From: Bacteriovoracaceae bacterium
GTDB taxonomy: Bacteria; Bdellovibrionota; Bacteriovoracia; Bacteriovoracales; Bacteriovoracaceae
Assembly: GCA_019752535.1 (NCBI GenBank)
Contig: JAIEMA010000049.1
Location: 1 to 64,000, forward strand
Length of the DNA: 64,000 nucleotides
Reading direction: 5' to 3'
How positions within the stretch are numbered: position 1 is the first letter of the stretch; each line of letters starts with the position of its first letter. Shown here piece by piece: positions 54,447 through 62,482 of the stretch. The notes below the pieces were generated by a model. That model had not been told where the DNA came from, made no database searches, and was given only the letters and a program-made list of their open reading frames with translations. The position numbers were made by a program, and so were the translations under genes.

Positions 54447-54497
54447 TTGACAACAAGAATGGTGTCGTTTTGCACCACGCAAAAAAAGTGTTGTCAA
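54447..54497. repeat. Spaced inverted repeat in a 193-base gap
   Basis: TTGACAAC (54447-54454) and its exact complement GTTGTCAA (54490-54497) enclose a smaller GGTG/CACC pair. It lies upstream of the barrel gene at 54589; a TATAAT at 54549-54554 without a good -35 could be that gene's -10. Nothing else is seen in the gap 54396-54588. Confidence 0.4.
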
Positions 54498-54588
54498 CGT
54501 TTTCGAACTCATGCAATTTTCATGAAGCAAATTTAACACGTTTGTAATTATAATAGCTTTTTAACTTTTTTAAGGATGGACGCAGAAA

Positions 54589-55575
54589 ATGAAATACGTC
54601 ATCGCTCTCACACTTGCTTTCACTTCTGTCATCGCTTTGGCCCAAACTTCAAATGTGAATTTGAAAAAAAAGAAGCAAGTTGCAGCACCATCCGCCAAGA
54701 AAATATCTAAGCCTGCAGCTTCCGCTGTGAAGCAAGCCCCAGTCACTGCGCCTGCTGCACCTGTGGCGACATCAACGGCTGAAGTTGATAACTCGACTAT
54801 GGGAATTTTAAAGCAACGTCTCCAAATTCGTTACTTCTCAGAACTTTTAGGGCCAAACTTTAAAAAGTGGGATGACAATCAAGTAGACACAGATGCAAAA
54901 GGTAATTTTTCTCGATCATCATCTCCTACAAATATGTTCAATCAAGTTTCTTTCCGCTGGCTCGTAGCCGAGAATACTCGTGTTGCGATTGAGCCACGTT
55001 TTACGACTCAGTTCGGAGACAGAAATGAATTAGATAAAAATGATGATAAGCAAGTCGTTGTTCAAGAAGATCATCGTATTCGTATTTATAAAAACTACTG
55101 GAATAGCGAAAATAAGATTTGGTCTACGACACTGAGTTTTGGAAATCGCTTTCCCACAAGTAGAGCTTCTAAGGATGGAAACATTATTGCCCAGCCAGAA
55201 ATTCTTCACATCACCAGTGCTCAAGTCACTCCAAGTTTGAACTTCTCTCTTTGGAATCAAGCACGTTACTACTGGTTTGAGCAAAAAGTTGATCGCGAAC
55301 GTTACCGCTTTTATACCAGCCCAAGTATGACCTATACCTTTAACGATACCTATTCTGCTTATGTTCAGTATGAATTTGAGATTCAACATAACCAGCCTGA
55401 GGGCAAGAGAAAGTACAACTATACAGTTGAGAGTCTTCAAGATTTGTATCTTGGTTTGAATATAAACCTCACTCAATCTTTCACGGTCATGCCGTTTATA
55501 AGAACTCCGACCATGAAGAAGTTTAGCGATCAAACCCTGCATGTTGGGGCTTGGTTTATGGCCGCATTATTCTAA
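54589..55575 (+). CDS. Probable outer-membrane or periplasmic beta-barrel protein
   Basis: 328 residues with a signal peptide (ending IALAQT). An Ala/Pro/Lys-rich segment of about 20-65 is followed by alternating beta strands rich in Tyr, Trp and Phe (QARYYWFEQKVDRERYRF, YSAYVQYEFEIQ). The end HVGAWFMAALF terminates in Phe, as barrels do. AAGGATGG lies upstream. It has its own terminator. Transport role unknown. Confidence 0.75.
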   Translation: MKYVIALTLAFTSVIALAQTSNVNLKKKKQVAAPSAKKISKPAASAVKQAPVTAPAAPVATSTAEVDNSTMGILKQRLQIRYFSELLGPNFKKWDDNQVDTDAKGNFSRSSSPTNMFNQVSFRWLVAENTRVAIEPRFTTQFGDRNELDKNDDKQVVVQEDHRIRIYKNYWNSENKIWSTTLSFGNRFPTSRASKDGNIIAQPEILHITSAQVTPSLNFSLWNQARYYWFEQKVDRERYRFYTSPSMTYTFNDTYSAYVQYEFEIQHNQPEGKRKYNYTVESLQDLYLGLNINLTQSFTVMPFIRTPTMKKFSDQTLHVGAWFMAALF

Positions 55576-55607
55576 GTTGTTGAAATTTAATACAATGTAG
55601 ATCTTAC

Positions 55608-55635
55608 AAGCCCCTTATTTGAGGGGCTTTCTTAT
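55608..55635 (+). terminator. Terminator after the barrel gene
   Basis: An AAGCCCCT/AGGGGCTT stem with loop TATTTG is followed by TTCTTATTT. Confidence 0.85.
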
Positions 55636-55699
55636 TTGCCAAAGATAACCTTAAGGGTTATGTTGCGCCGAACTAATCCCGCTAACTCTCGGAGCTCTC

Positions 55700-57382
55700 G
55701 TGAAATTTTCTGAACTAGGCCTACGCGCCTCATCTTTAGCTGCAATTGAAAAACTTGGTTTCTCTGAAGCCACTGAAATTCAAGCTCAAGCCATTCCTCT
55801 TCTTCTTGCTGGTGATATCGATTTCATCGGCCAAGCCCAAACAGGTACAGGCAAGACAGCAGCTTTCTTATTACCCTTATTTGAAAAGCTAGATACTAAA
55901 GCTCGTCACGTACAAGCATTAGTTCTTGCTCCTACTCGCGAACTTGCTAATCAGATCGAAGGTGAAATTAAAAAATTCACTTCGGCTGGCGATCGCGTTC
56001 GCTCTTTATCAGTTTATGGTGGAACACCAATCGGTGCTCAGCTTCGCGCTCTTCGCTCTGACGCTCCTCAGGTAGTGGTTGGAACTCCAGGACGCGTGCT
56101 TGATTTGATTGATCGTGGTGCTCTTAAATTAGAAGACGTTCGTTATGTGATCTTAGATGAAGCTGATGAAATGCTTGATATGGGCTTTTTTGATGACGTT
56201 CAAACGATCATCGCGAACAGTCCTCATAAAAAAGTTTGGATGTTCTCTGCGACTATGCCTGCACCTATCCAAGGATTAGTGAAGAAGCATTTCCGTGATC
56301 CACAGATGGTGAAAGTGACGAAGCAACAGTTAACAACTAACTCGGTTGAGCAAACATACTTAGTGGCTCGTCCATCTGATATGGTTGAAGCTCTCTGTCG
56401 CTACCTTGATAGCATTGATGATATTTATGGACTTGTTTTCACTCGTACAAAAATCGGTGCGCAACAACTTGCGGACGCTTTAAATAATCGTGGCTACGCA
56501 ACGGAATCGTTGCATGGAGATATGGAGCAAGATGCTCGTGATTTCACGATGAAGCGTTTCAAAGAAAAGAAATGCAAGCTAGTGGCCTGTACTGATGTGG
56601 CCGCTCGCGGAATTGATGTGTCGGATCTTACTCACGTGATCAACGTCGAGCTTCCGGCCGATCTAGAGTCTTATGTTCACCGTATCGGAAGAACAGGTCG
56701 CGGCGGTGCTAAGGGTGTGGCCCTTTCTATCGTGACTCCGATGGAATTTAGAAAGATCGCTCTTATTGAGCGCATCACTAAAGCGGCTATTAAGCGCGTT
56801 GAACTTCCAGGTGTTGATGAGATTCGTGGCCGCTTGATTTCAAAAGCTGTTAAAGGCGTTATCGAGCTTGCTGCTGAAATCCGTGAAGACAATCATCCTG
56901 AGTTTGCAGAATTCAAAGCTTCAACTGAAGCGATGAGCAAAGAAGAGATGCAAAAAGCTCTTTATGCAAAAACTCTTGCTCCTACGATAAAGAAATACCG
57001 TGAAGCACGTGACCTTACAGCGATGGCGCCAAGTCGTCGTGGTGAAGCGGGCGCGGGTGCTGGTCGTGATATGAATCGTGGTCCTGCTCGTGGAGCGGGT
57101 CAGCGTTTCATCATCAATGTCGGGAAAATGGATGGAGCCAATCCTGGTGATTTGTTGAAATTCTTAAGCCGCACAGCTGGTCTTCGCGGATCAGAAGTAG
57201 GAAGAATTGATATCCGTGATAAAGTTTCATTCTTTGAAATCGATGCGAACCAAGGCGCACGTTTACATAAAGTGAAAGGCACGTCATGGGGGCAGAGAAA
57301 AGTGATGGTCGACATCGCAGATCGTTTGCCATCATCTCCTGAGCCACGTGCTCAGGTAAGAAGACCTCGTCCAACTACGTGA
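55700..57382 (+). CDS. DEAD-box RNA helicase with DbpA-type RNA-binding domain
   Basis: 560 residues; GTG start with GGAG upstream. The Q motif (FSELGLRASSLAAIEKLGF), motif I AQTGTGKT, motif II DEAD, motif III SAT and motif VI HRIGRTGRGG are all present. An extended linker and Arg/Gly stretch (about 450-480) lead to a C-terminal RRM-like DbpA/CsdA domain. This layout is that of DeaD/CsdA helicases used in ribosome assembly and cold growth. Confidence 0.92.
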   Translation: MKFSELGLRASSLAAIEKLGFSEATEIQAQAIPLLLAGDIDFIGQAQTGTGKTAAFLLPLFEKLDTKARHVQALVLAPTRELANQIEGEIKKFTSAGDRVRSLSVYGGTPIGAQLRALRSDAPQVVVGTPGRVLDLIDRGALKLEDVRYVILDEADEMLDMGFFDDVQTIIANSPHKKVWMFSATMPAPIQGLVKKHFRDPQMVKVTKQQLTTNSVEQTYLVARPSDMVEALCRYLDSIDDIYGLVFTRTKIGAQQLADALNNRGYATESLHGDMEQDARDFTMKRFKEKKCKLVACTDVAARGIDVSDLTHVINVELPADLESYVHRIGRTGRGGAKGVALSIVTPMEFRKIALIERITKAAIKRVELPGVDEIRGRLISKAVKGVIELAAEIREDNHPEFAEFKASTEAMSKEEMQKALYAKTLAPTIKKYREARDLTAMAPSRRGEAGAGAGRDMNRGPARGAGQRFIINVGKMDGANPGDLLKFLSRTAGLRGSEVGRIDIRDKVSFFEIDANQGARLHKVKGTSWGQRKVMVDIADRLPSSPEPRAQVRRPRPTT

Positions 57383-57397
57383 TTGTATTCATCTCGG

Positions 57398-57445
57398 CAC
57401 GGTGTTAGACTGTAAGCATCACACGCTTACCAGGATGGCACCGTG
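57398..57445 (+). promoter_or_regulatory. Nested hairpin enclosing the start of the FtsB-like gene
   Basis: CACGGTG (57398-57404) complements CACCGTG (57439-57445), whose last three bases are the GTG start codon. Inside, GTAAGC (57412-57417) pairs with GCTTAC (57425-57430). The AGGATGG ribosome site lies between the two right arms. Folding would hide the start codon. Confidence 0.5.
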
Positions 57446-58087
57446 GACTCTTTTAACACCACTTTTGAAGACGATGAATACGAAGAAGTACCTTCACCTT
57501 TTCGTAAGTCAGCGACTCGCACTAAAACGACAACACGTTCTACGAATCTTTTTGCACGTCCCATGGGAACGGCTCCATCTGAAGCTCCTACGATAATAGA
57601 AGGTGCAACTCGCCGATCTCCTGCACGTATGGAGCAAACAGAATTCCTCACGCCAAAACGTCGTCCGATAAGTGCTCCTCAAGTTGATTACTTGGATGAC
57701 GATGAAGAAGAAGAGGAAGAAGAAGTTCAAGAGCGCAGAGTCGTTAGAGCTAAACCAAAGCAAAAAACAAAAGCTAAAGTTGATCTTGTCCCTCGAATTG
57801 GTTGGGGGATAGTGGCTGCACTTATGTTGAGACTTGTATTCATGGAGCGTGGAGTGATCGACTATATGACCATGGATAATAAAATCAAAGAAAAAGAAAC
57901 TGAGCTCTCACGATTAAAAAATGAGAATCAGGAAATTACGACTGAGATTAAAAGAATTACGCTGGATAAGTCTTATCAAAAGCAATTGGCCAAAGAACAC
58001 TTAGGTGTCATTGCGGCCGATGAGTTTCTTATTTTATTTGCTGGGGAATCGCAGGAGAATGAAACTTCAATTGATCGCCCAATTTAA
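57443..58087 (+). CDS. FtsB/DivIC-like septum protein with long acidic N-terminal tail
   Basis: 214 residues; GTG start with AGGATGG eight bases before it. Roughly 115 N-terminal residues are low complexity, Arg/Thr/Pro-rich then strongly acidic (DDDEEEEEEEVQ), and then basic. One membrane helix at about 117-133 leads to a short coiled coil (NKIKEKETELSRLKNENQEI) and a small C-terminal domain with LAKEHLGVIAADEF, the FtsB/DivIC pattern. Usual FtsB proteins lack such a tail. It is likely an inner-membrane division scaffold partner. Confidence 0.8.
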   Translation: MDSFNTTFEDDEYEEVPSPFRKSATRTKTTTRSTNLFARPMGTAPSEAPTIIEGATRRSPARMEQTEFLTPKRRPISAPQVDYLDDDEEEEEEEVQERRVVRAKPKQKTKAKVDLVPRIGWGIVAALMLRLVFMERGVIDYMTMDNKIKEKETELSRLKNENQEITTEIKRITLDKSYQKQLAKEHLGVIAADEFLILFAGESQENETSIDRPI

Positions 58088-58538
58088 GTTTCTGAGAAAC
58101 ACTCGATTTAGATTTTAATTCTAAAACATGTCTGGCCCACACTGAGCGTATTCTTGGGATGCGATCTTCGGGAGTGCGTCCAATAAAATGCGGAACTTTT
58201 CTTTCGATATCGATAATTTTCAAATCTTTATCAATAAAGAAAAGATCGAGATCAAAGTAAGTATCAGGCATCCAAAAGGCTCGAGGTCCATCTTCATCAT
58301 AAAGAAAGATGATCCCTTGATCATCTGGCCAGTCCTCATCACGTGTTCCTGAGAAGCCTTTGACCTGGTCATCTAGGCTAATGGCAAGCTTGGTGAGGAT
58401 TTTATCTTGGGGTGCGATGAGCCATCCCCAGTGAGCGGGGTCTTTTTCTACCGGATCATTGCACGCGGCTAGAAGCGTCAAAAGTAAAACGGGGAGGATT
58501 CGATTGAGCTTAAAGCGAGGTAGTGGCAACATTGTCAT
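58029..58538 (-). CDS. DUF192 family lipoprotein
   Basis: 169 residues with a lipoprotein signal ending TLLAAC (Cys26). The DUF192 domain follows: VKGFSGTRDEDW, GIIFLYDEDGPRAFWM, and LDLFFIDKDLKIIDIE. This beta-rich family has no known enzymatic activity. It overlaps the FtsB-like gene tail-to-tail by 59 bases and diverges from aspS with a 36-base gap. Confidence 0.87.
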   Translation of the reverse strand: MTMLPLPRFKLNRILPVLLLTLLAACNDPVEKDPAHWGWLIAPQDKILTKLAISLDDQVKGFSGTRDEDWPDDQGIIFLYDEDGPRAFWMPDTYFDLDLFFIDKDLKIIDIERKVPHFIGRTPEDRIPRIRSVWARHVLELKSKSSVSQKLKLGDQLKFHSPAIPQQIK

Positions 58539-58554
58539 GCCTAGAATCCTAGGC
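58539..58554. promoter_or_regulatory. Palindrome in the DUF192-aspS divergent gap
   Basis: GCCTAG-AATC-CTAGGC is a perfect 6-bp-arm palindrome. It is enclosed by a second exact 9-bp repeat, CATTGTCAT (58530-58538) and ATGACAATG (58569-58577), which covers the two start regions. Confidence 0.45.
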
Positions 58555-58574
58555 CAATTTGCGAGGAGATGACA

Positions 58575-60362
58575 ATGACGACAACAAGCGATTTATCTGG
58601 ACTCATGCGGACTCACACTTGTGGAGAGCTGAGAGATTCGGATATTGGAAAAACTGTCTCGATCTGCGGATGGGTGAATAAAGTACGAGATCTAGGTGCA
58701 CTTCATTTTGTTGATTTACGAGACAAGCATGGAGTGACTCAACTTGGCTTTGAGCAATTCAAAGGTGATCTCTCAATTTTGAAAACGTTCTCTCTTGAAT
58801 CTGTCGTGCGGGCCACTGGAGTTGTTGCGGCTCGACCTGATTCAGCTAAGAATACAAAAATGGATACTGGTCTTGTGGAAGTTCAAGTTAAAGAAATTGA
58901 ACTTCTCTCAAAAGCCGAGATTCCACCGTTTCTGCCACACGGACAAGGAGAAGCGACTGAAGATTTGCGCTTAAAGTATCGCTATCTCGATCTTCGAAGC
59001 AAGAAGCTTCAAGACGTTTTAAAGATGAGATCAGATGCCACCAGAAAAGCGCGTGAAACACTTTATGAGTTAGGTTTTACAGAGGTCGAAACGCCCATCC
59101 TTTATAAGACAACTCCTGAAGGCGCGCGTGACTATGTGGTTCCAAGTCGAGTCCACAAAGGGAAAGTCTACGCACTTCCCCAATCACCACAAACATTGAA
59201 GCAGTTGTTGATGATTGCCAACACGGATAAATATTTTCAAATTTGTCGCTGCTTTCGTGATGAAGATCTTCGAGCAGACCGTCAGCCGGAGTTTACTCAA
59301 ATTGATATTGAAGTGAGTTTTCCAACGATGGATTACATGAAGAATCTTGCAAGCCGCATGGTCAGCAGACTTTTCAATCTGGGAGATAACTTCACACTTA
59401 AAGGCATTACCTATGATGAAGTCATGGCGAAGTATGGCTCAGATAAGCCAGATGTTCGTTTTGGACTAGAGCAGATGAATGTCACACAGGTGTTTGCGAA
59501 TTCTGGGTTTGCAACATTTGCAGATATTGCCAAAGAAAAACATGGCCTAGTGAAAGCGATGTTCTTGCCCGCAAAGATGGGAACACTTGCTCGTAAAGAC
59601 ATCGATGCGCTTACAGAAGTCGTGAAGCCCTATGGTGGTAAAGGTGTGGCCTGGTTTAAAGTTGAAAATGCTGCCCTCTCAGGGGGGATTTCAAAATTTG
59701 TCACACCTGAAATTCAAGCGGCTCTTTATGAAAACTCACCAGAGAAAGGGGATGGCTTATGGCTCTTCTGTGCCGACAAAAAAGAAAATACGGCCCATGA
59801 TTGTGCCGATGCTGTTCGCCGCCATCTTGGAAAAACTCTCAAGCTTTATAACCCTGATGATTATGCCTTCTTATGGGTTTATGATTTCCCACTTCTCGAT
59901 GTGGATTTTGAGACGGGAGCGATTGGAGCGAAACATCACCCATTCACTATGCCTCGTTTAGATCAAGTGGATAATTTCATGAGTAAAGATCTTGAAAGTC
60001 TTGCGGCCTGTAAGGCCCAAGCTTATGACATCGTTTGCAATGGTTATGAACTTGGCGGTGGCTCTCTTCGAATTTTTGATAACAAAGTTCAAAGCCGCAT
60101 GTTTGAAGTTTTAGGGATGACTCCAGAAGAGGCGCAACATCAGTTTGGCTTCTTTATTGAGGCGCTTAAATACGGAACTCCTCCCCATGGCGGGATGGCG
60201 TTTGGTATGGAGCGTTTAGTGATGATGCTTACAAAAACGGATTCCATCCGTGATGTGATGGCATTCCCTAAAACGGCAACGGCCACAGATCTTATGGCCA
60301 ATGCGCCTTCAAAGCCGAATGAGGCGCAGATCAAAGAACTTAATTTCAAATGGATTGAATAA
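58575..60362 (+). CDS. aspS: Aspartyl-tRNA synthetase
   Basis: Charges tRNA-Asp; 595 residues. The ATG at 58575 is preferred because GAGGAG lies six bases before it; the ATG at 58569 would touch it. The N-terminal OB-fold (VSICGWVNKVRDLGALHFVDLRDKHG) is followed by the class II core with motif 2 FRDEDLRADRQPEFTQ and motif 3 GMERLVMML. The bacterial GAD insertion domain is present at about 285-415. Whether it is discriminating or also charges tRNA-Asn is not evident. Confidence 0.95.
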   Translation: MTTTSDLSGLMRTHTCGELRDSDIGKTVSICGWVNKVRDLGALHFVDLRDKHGVTQLGFEQFKGDLSILKTFSLESVVRATGVVAARPDSAKNTKMDTGLVEVQVKEIELLSKAEIPPFLPHGQGEATEDLRLKYRYLDLRSKKLQDVLKMRSDATRKARETLYELGFTEVETPILYKTTPEGARDYVVPSRVHKGKVYALPQSPQTLKQLLMIANTDKYFQICRCFRDEDLRADRQPEFTQIDIEVSFPTMDYMKNLASRMVSRLFNLGDNFTLKGITYDEVMAKYGSDKPDVRFGLEQMNVTQVFANSGFATFADIAKEKHGLVKAMFLPAKMGTLARKDIDALTEVVKPYGGKGVAWFKVENAALSGGISKFVTPEIQAALYENSPEKGDGLWLFCADKKENTAHDCADAVRRHLGKTLKLYNPDDYAFLWVYDFPLLDVDFETGAIGAKHHPFTMPRLDQVDNFMSKDLESLAACKAQAYDIVCNGYELGGGSLRIFDNKVQSRMFEVLGMTPEEAQHQFGFFIEALKYGTPPHGGMAFGMERLVMMLTKTDSIRDVMAFPKTATATDLMANAPSKPNEAQIKELNFKWIE

Positions 60363-60364
60363 AA

Positions 60365-60390
60365 AAAGGCTCCCAAGGGAGCCTTTTTTT
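60365..60390. terminator. aspS terminator, usable from both sides
   Basis: A GGCTCC-CAAG-GGAGCC stem extended by A/T pairs lies three bases after the aspS stop, with seven T after and seven A before. Confidence 0.92.
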
Positions 60391-60391
60391 A

Positions 60392-61018
60392 TTACTTATT
60401 AAGAATCATCTTACACCAAGTATCGACACAGCTTTTACGGTAGTCGGCTTCTCTAAGTGACTTATAAAAGAGCACTTGGCCCACATCTTTAAACTTAGAT
60501 GAATAGAAGAAAATGTGAACGAAGAAGTTTGTGAGTGTGTGAATATCAAGGTCTGAGCGTACAACACCCCAGTCTTGGCCACTTTTTAAAATATCAGCAA
60601 GGCGTTGGTGAAACATTTTGGCCTGATCAAGAAGTTTGCCTTTTGTGTTTCTGAAATTCTGACCCATCTCTTGGAGGAGCATTTCGAGGTACTCATCATT
60701 CGTATTGATGTGATCCAAAAATTCAACCAAGAATCCACGCATTGAAGCTTCAAAAGTTTCTTTGCTGAAGGTTGAAGTGAAATGGCGATTCATCATGCCA
60801 ATAATTTCGTTAGCTGAATGCTGAAGACAGGCGAGGTAGAGTTCTGTCTTACCGCCGAAGATCTTTGAGATGGCGCTTAGGTTGCAACCACTCTCATCAC
60901 AGATCATGCGGACGCTGACTCCGTCATATCCATGCTTCGCAAAAAGGCGGATGGAGGCCAATAAAATAAGGTCAGGGAGTTCTCTGGATTTTTGTTCTGT
61001 AGACATAGACTCATTCAT
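60392..61018 (-). CDS. TetR-family transcriptional regulator
   Basis: 208 residues. The N-terminal helix-turn-helix shows the TetR signature: LILLASIRLFAKHGYDGVSVRMICDE in two parts, then LSAISKIFGGKTELYLACL. The C-terminal ligand domain is helical, with an unassigned ligand. Start is ATG 61018 or the ATG 12 bases inward; both lack a strong ribosome site. The nearest gene on its strand is an RDD membrane protein 77 bases upstream. Confidence 0.9.
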   Translation of the reverse strand: MNESMSTEQKSRELPDLILLASIRLFAKHGYDGVSVRMICDESGCNLSAISKIFGGKTELYLACLQHSANEIIGMMNRHFTSTFSKETFEASMRGFLVEFLDHINTNDEYLEMLLQEMGQNFRNTKGKLLDQAKMFHQRLADILKSGQDWGVVRSDLDIHTLTNFFVHIFFYSSKFKDVGQVLFYKSLREADYRKSCVDTWCKMILNK

Positions 61019-61095
61019 AACTTCATGGCGAAGATTTGAAAAGAGCTGAAGTTATTTTGTTTAAAAAATCAGGTCAAATTGACGGCTTTTTGACT

Positions 61096-61683
61096 CTAAG
61101 CAGCCTGCTTGTAGTCCTGAGCTTCGTCTTGATGAACCTCAAGTTCAACCACCTCAACTTCATAGCTTTGGTGTTTATCCAGGGCAAATTTCCAGTACTG
61201 ATACTTCCAGGAAGTGGTCTCGGATTGGGCCAGCTGATCGATGAGGTCATTAAAAAGTGGTAATCCAAAACTGACTGCTGAAACAGTCGCCCCAAAAGCC
61301 CACTGGGCAGATTGCGTAGCCGATGTTGTCGAGACTGAGTGTTTAAAGATTTTTTGTCCTGGAGTCATGCTATGAAAATGAATGCCTAAAAAATTAATCG
61401 TGAAAAAAATTAAAGGGGACAGTAAAAGTGTCACGCCCTTTGAATAATTCGTGATGAGTTCTTTTGTTTGCGAAGGAAGTGAATCAAAACCGAGAGGGCC
61501 AATAAAGCTGAACCATGAGTTCACACACAAGTAGGCAAAACCAATAGCCATTAACCAATCAAAGCACCAAGCACTATACATGGCCCAGCGATTGACCTTT
61601 AGAGGCGCTTTACGAATCGAGGGATCCAAAAGTTGATTGGGGCTTATTGGGTATTCTAAGTGCTCTAGAAGTTTTGGAGTCAT
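61096..61683 (-). CDS. RDD-family membrane protein
   Basis: 195 residues with three membrane helices. The family residues are seen as NRWAMYSAWCFDWLMAIG (Arg-Asp of the first helix) and SMTPGQKIFKHSV (the TPGK-like turn). The C-terminal tail is charged. RDD proteins include transporters and membrane anchors of unknown role. AGAGGA precedes the ATG. Confidence 0.75.
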   Translation of the reverse strand: MTPKLLEHLEYPISPNQLLDPSIRKAPLKVNRWAMYSAWCFDWLMAIGFAYLCVNSWFSFIGPLGFDSLPSQTKELITNYSKGVTLLLSPLIFFTINFLGIHFHSMTPGQKIFKHSVSTTSATQSAQWAFGATVSAVSFGLPLFNDLIDQLAQSETTSWKYQYWKFALDKHQSYEVEVVELEVHQDEAQDYKQAA

Positions 61684-61744
61684 AGGTATCCTCTTAAGTC
61701 TTAACGGAATTTAGAGGAAAAATCTGAGGCTGTGGGAGAGTGGG

Positions 61745-62482
61745 CTATTTTTGCTCAATCGCCATTTTACAGGCACTTCGTACTTCCTCTTGGGGATCGT
61801 TTTGGCATTTTTTGAGTTCTGCTGAGAGTTTGAGCTTATCAGCAGGGGCCAATTCCTGAGCAAGGTTCGCTGCTCTCATCCTGAGAGGGAAAGGTGAGAG
61901 AGAGAGAGCATTTTTGATAAGTGGGACAAGCTTTGATTTGTCTCCGCGATAATAACTCTCAAGGGTTTCCATCGCTTTTAAACGGATCTGAGAGTCTTTG
62001 TCGGCTAGAAGAGAATTTATCTTCTCTGGATCTGGAGATTTTTCCTGAAGCTGCCATGTCGACAGTACGGCCATCCGAGTGGTGAGAGGAATATCTTGAG
62101 AATTTAAATCTATCGTTTGATTCAAGAATTCTAAAATTTTAGAACCTTCTTGTCCTTCACCCATAGAAGCAAGAGTCGTGACCAAGAGAGAGTTCTGTTT
62201 GCTTTTTACATCTGTCGTTTTGACTTTTTCCATGAGTTTCGGAATTAAGCTTATTCTGTGTAAACTGCTAATGGTTTGGAGGGCCAGCATTTGAGTTTGG
62301 CCTTCCGTTTCGATTGCATTCTTTAATTGTTCATCTAGGTTTTCAATTTTAAGTAATTCTTCACGAGCGATAATACTTTCCTCATTGTCCGATGAAAGCT
62401 TCAGGGCCCATGAAGTGAACGATGTCGCCGCATAAGCGCAATTGAATAGTATTAAACTAGAAGCGATGTACACTAAACGCAC
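61745..62482 (-). CDS. Secreted HEAT-like helical repeat protein
   Basis: 245 residues with a signal peptide (ending CAYAA). The rest is helical hairpins with repeated patterns such as LADKDSQIRLKAMETLESYY and CQNDPQEEVRSACKMAIEQ, which look like HEAT repeats. Probably periplasmic protein-protein interaction. Its start overlaps the end of the upstream caspase-like gene by 26 bases, so the two are probably translated together. Confidence 0.75.
   Translation of the reverse strand: MRLVYIASSLILFNCAYAATSFTSWALKLSSDNEESIIAREELLKIENLDEQLKNAIETEGQTQMLALQTISSLHRISLIPKLMEKVKTTDVKSKQNSLLVTTLASMGEGQEGSKILEFLNQTIDLNSQDIPLTTRMAVLSTWQLQEKSPDPEKINSLLADKDSQIRLKAMETLESYYRGDKSKLVPLIKNALSLSPFPLRMRAANLAQELAPADKLKLSAELKKCQNDPQEEVRSACKMAIEQK

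Noticed and set aside
54447-54475. TTGACA at 54447 as a promoter -35
   Set aside because: Nothing resembling a -10 lies 16-18 bases downstream; the bases there read TTGCAC.
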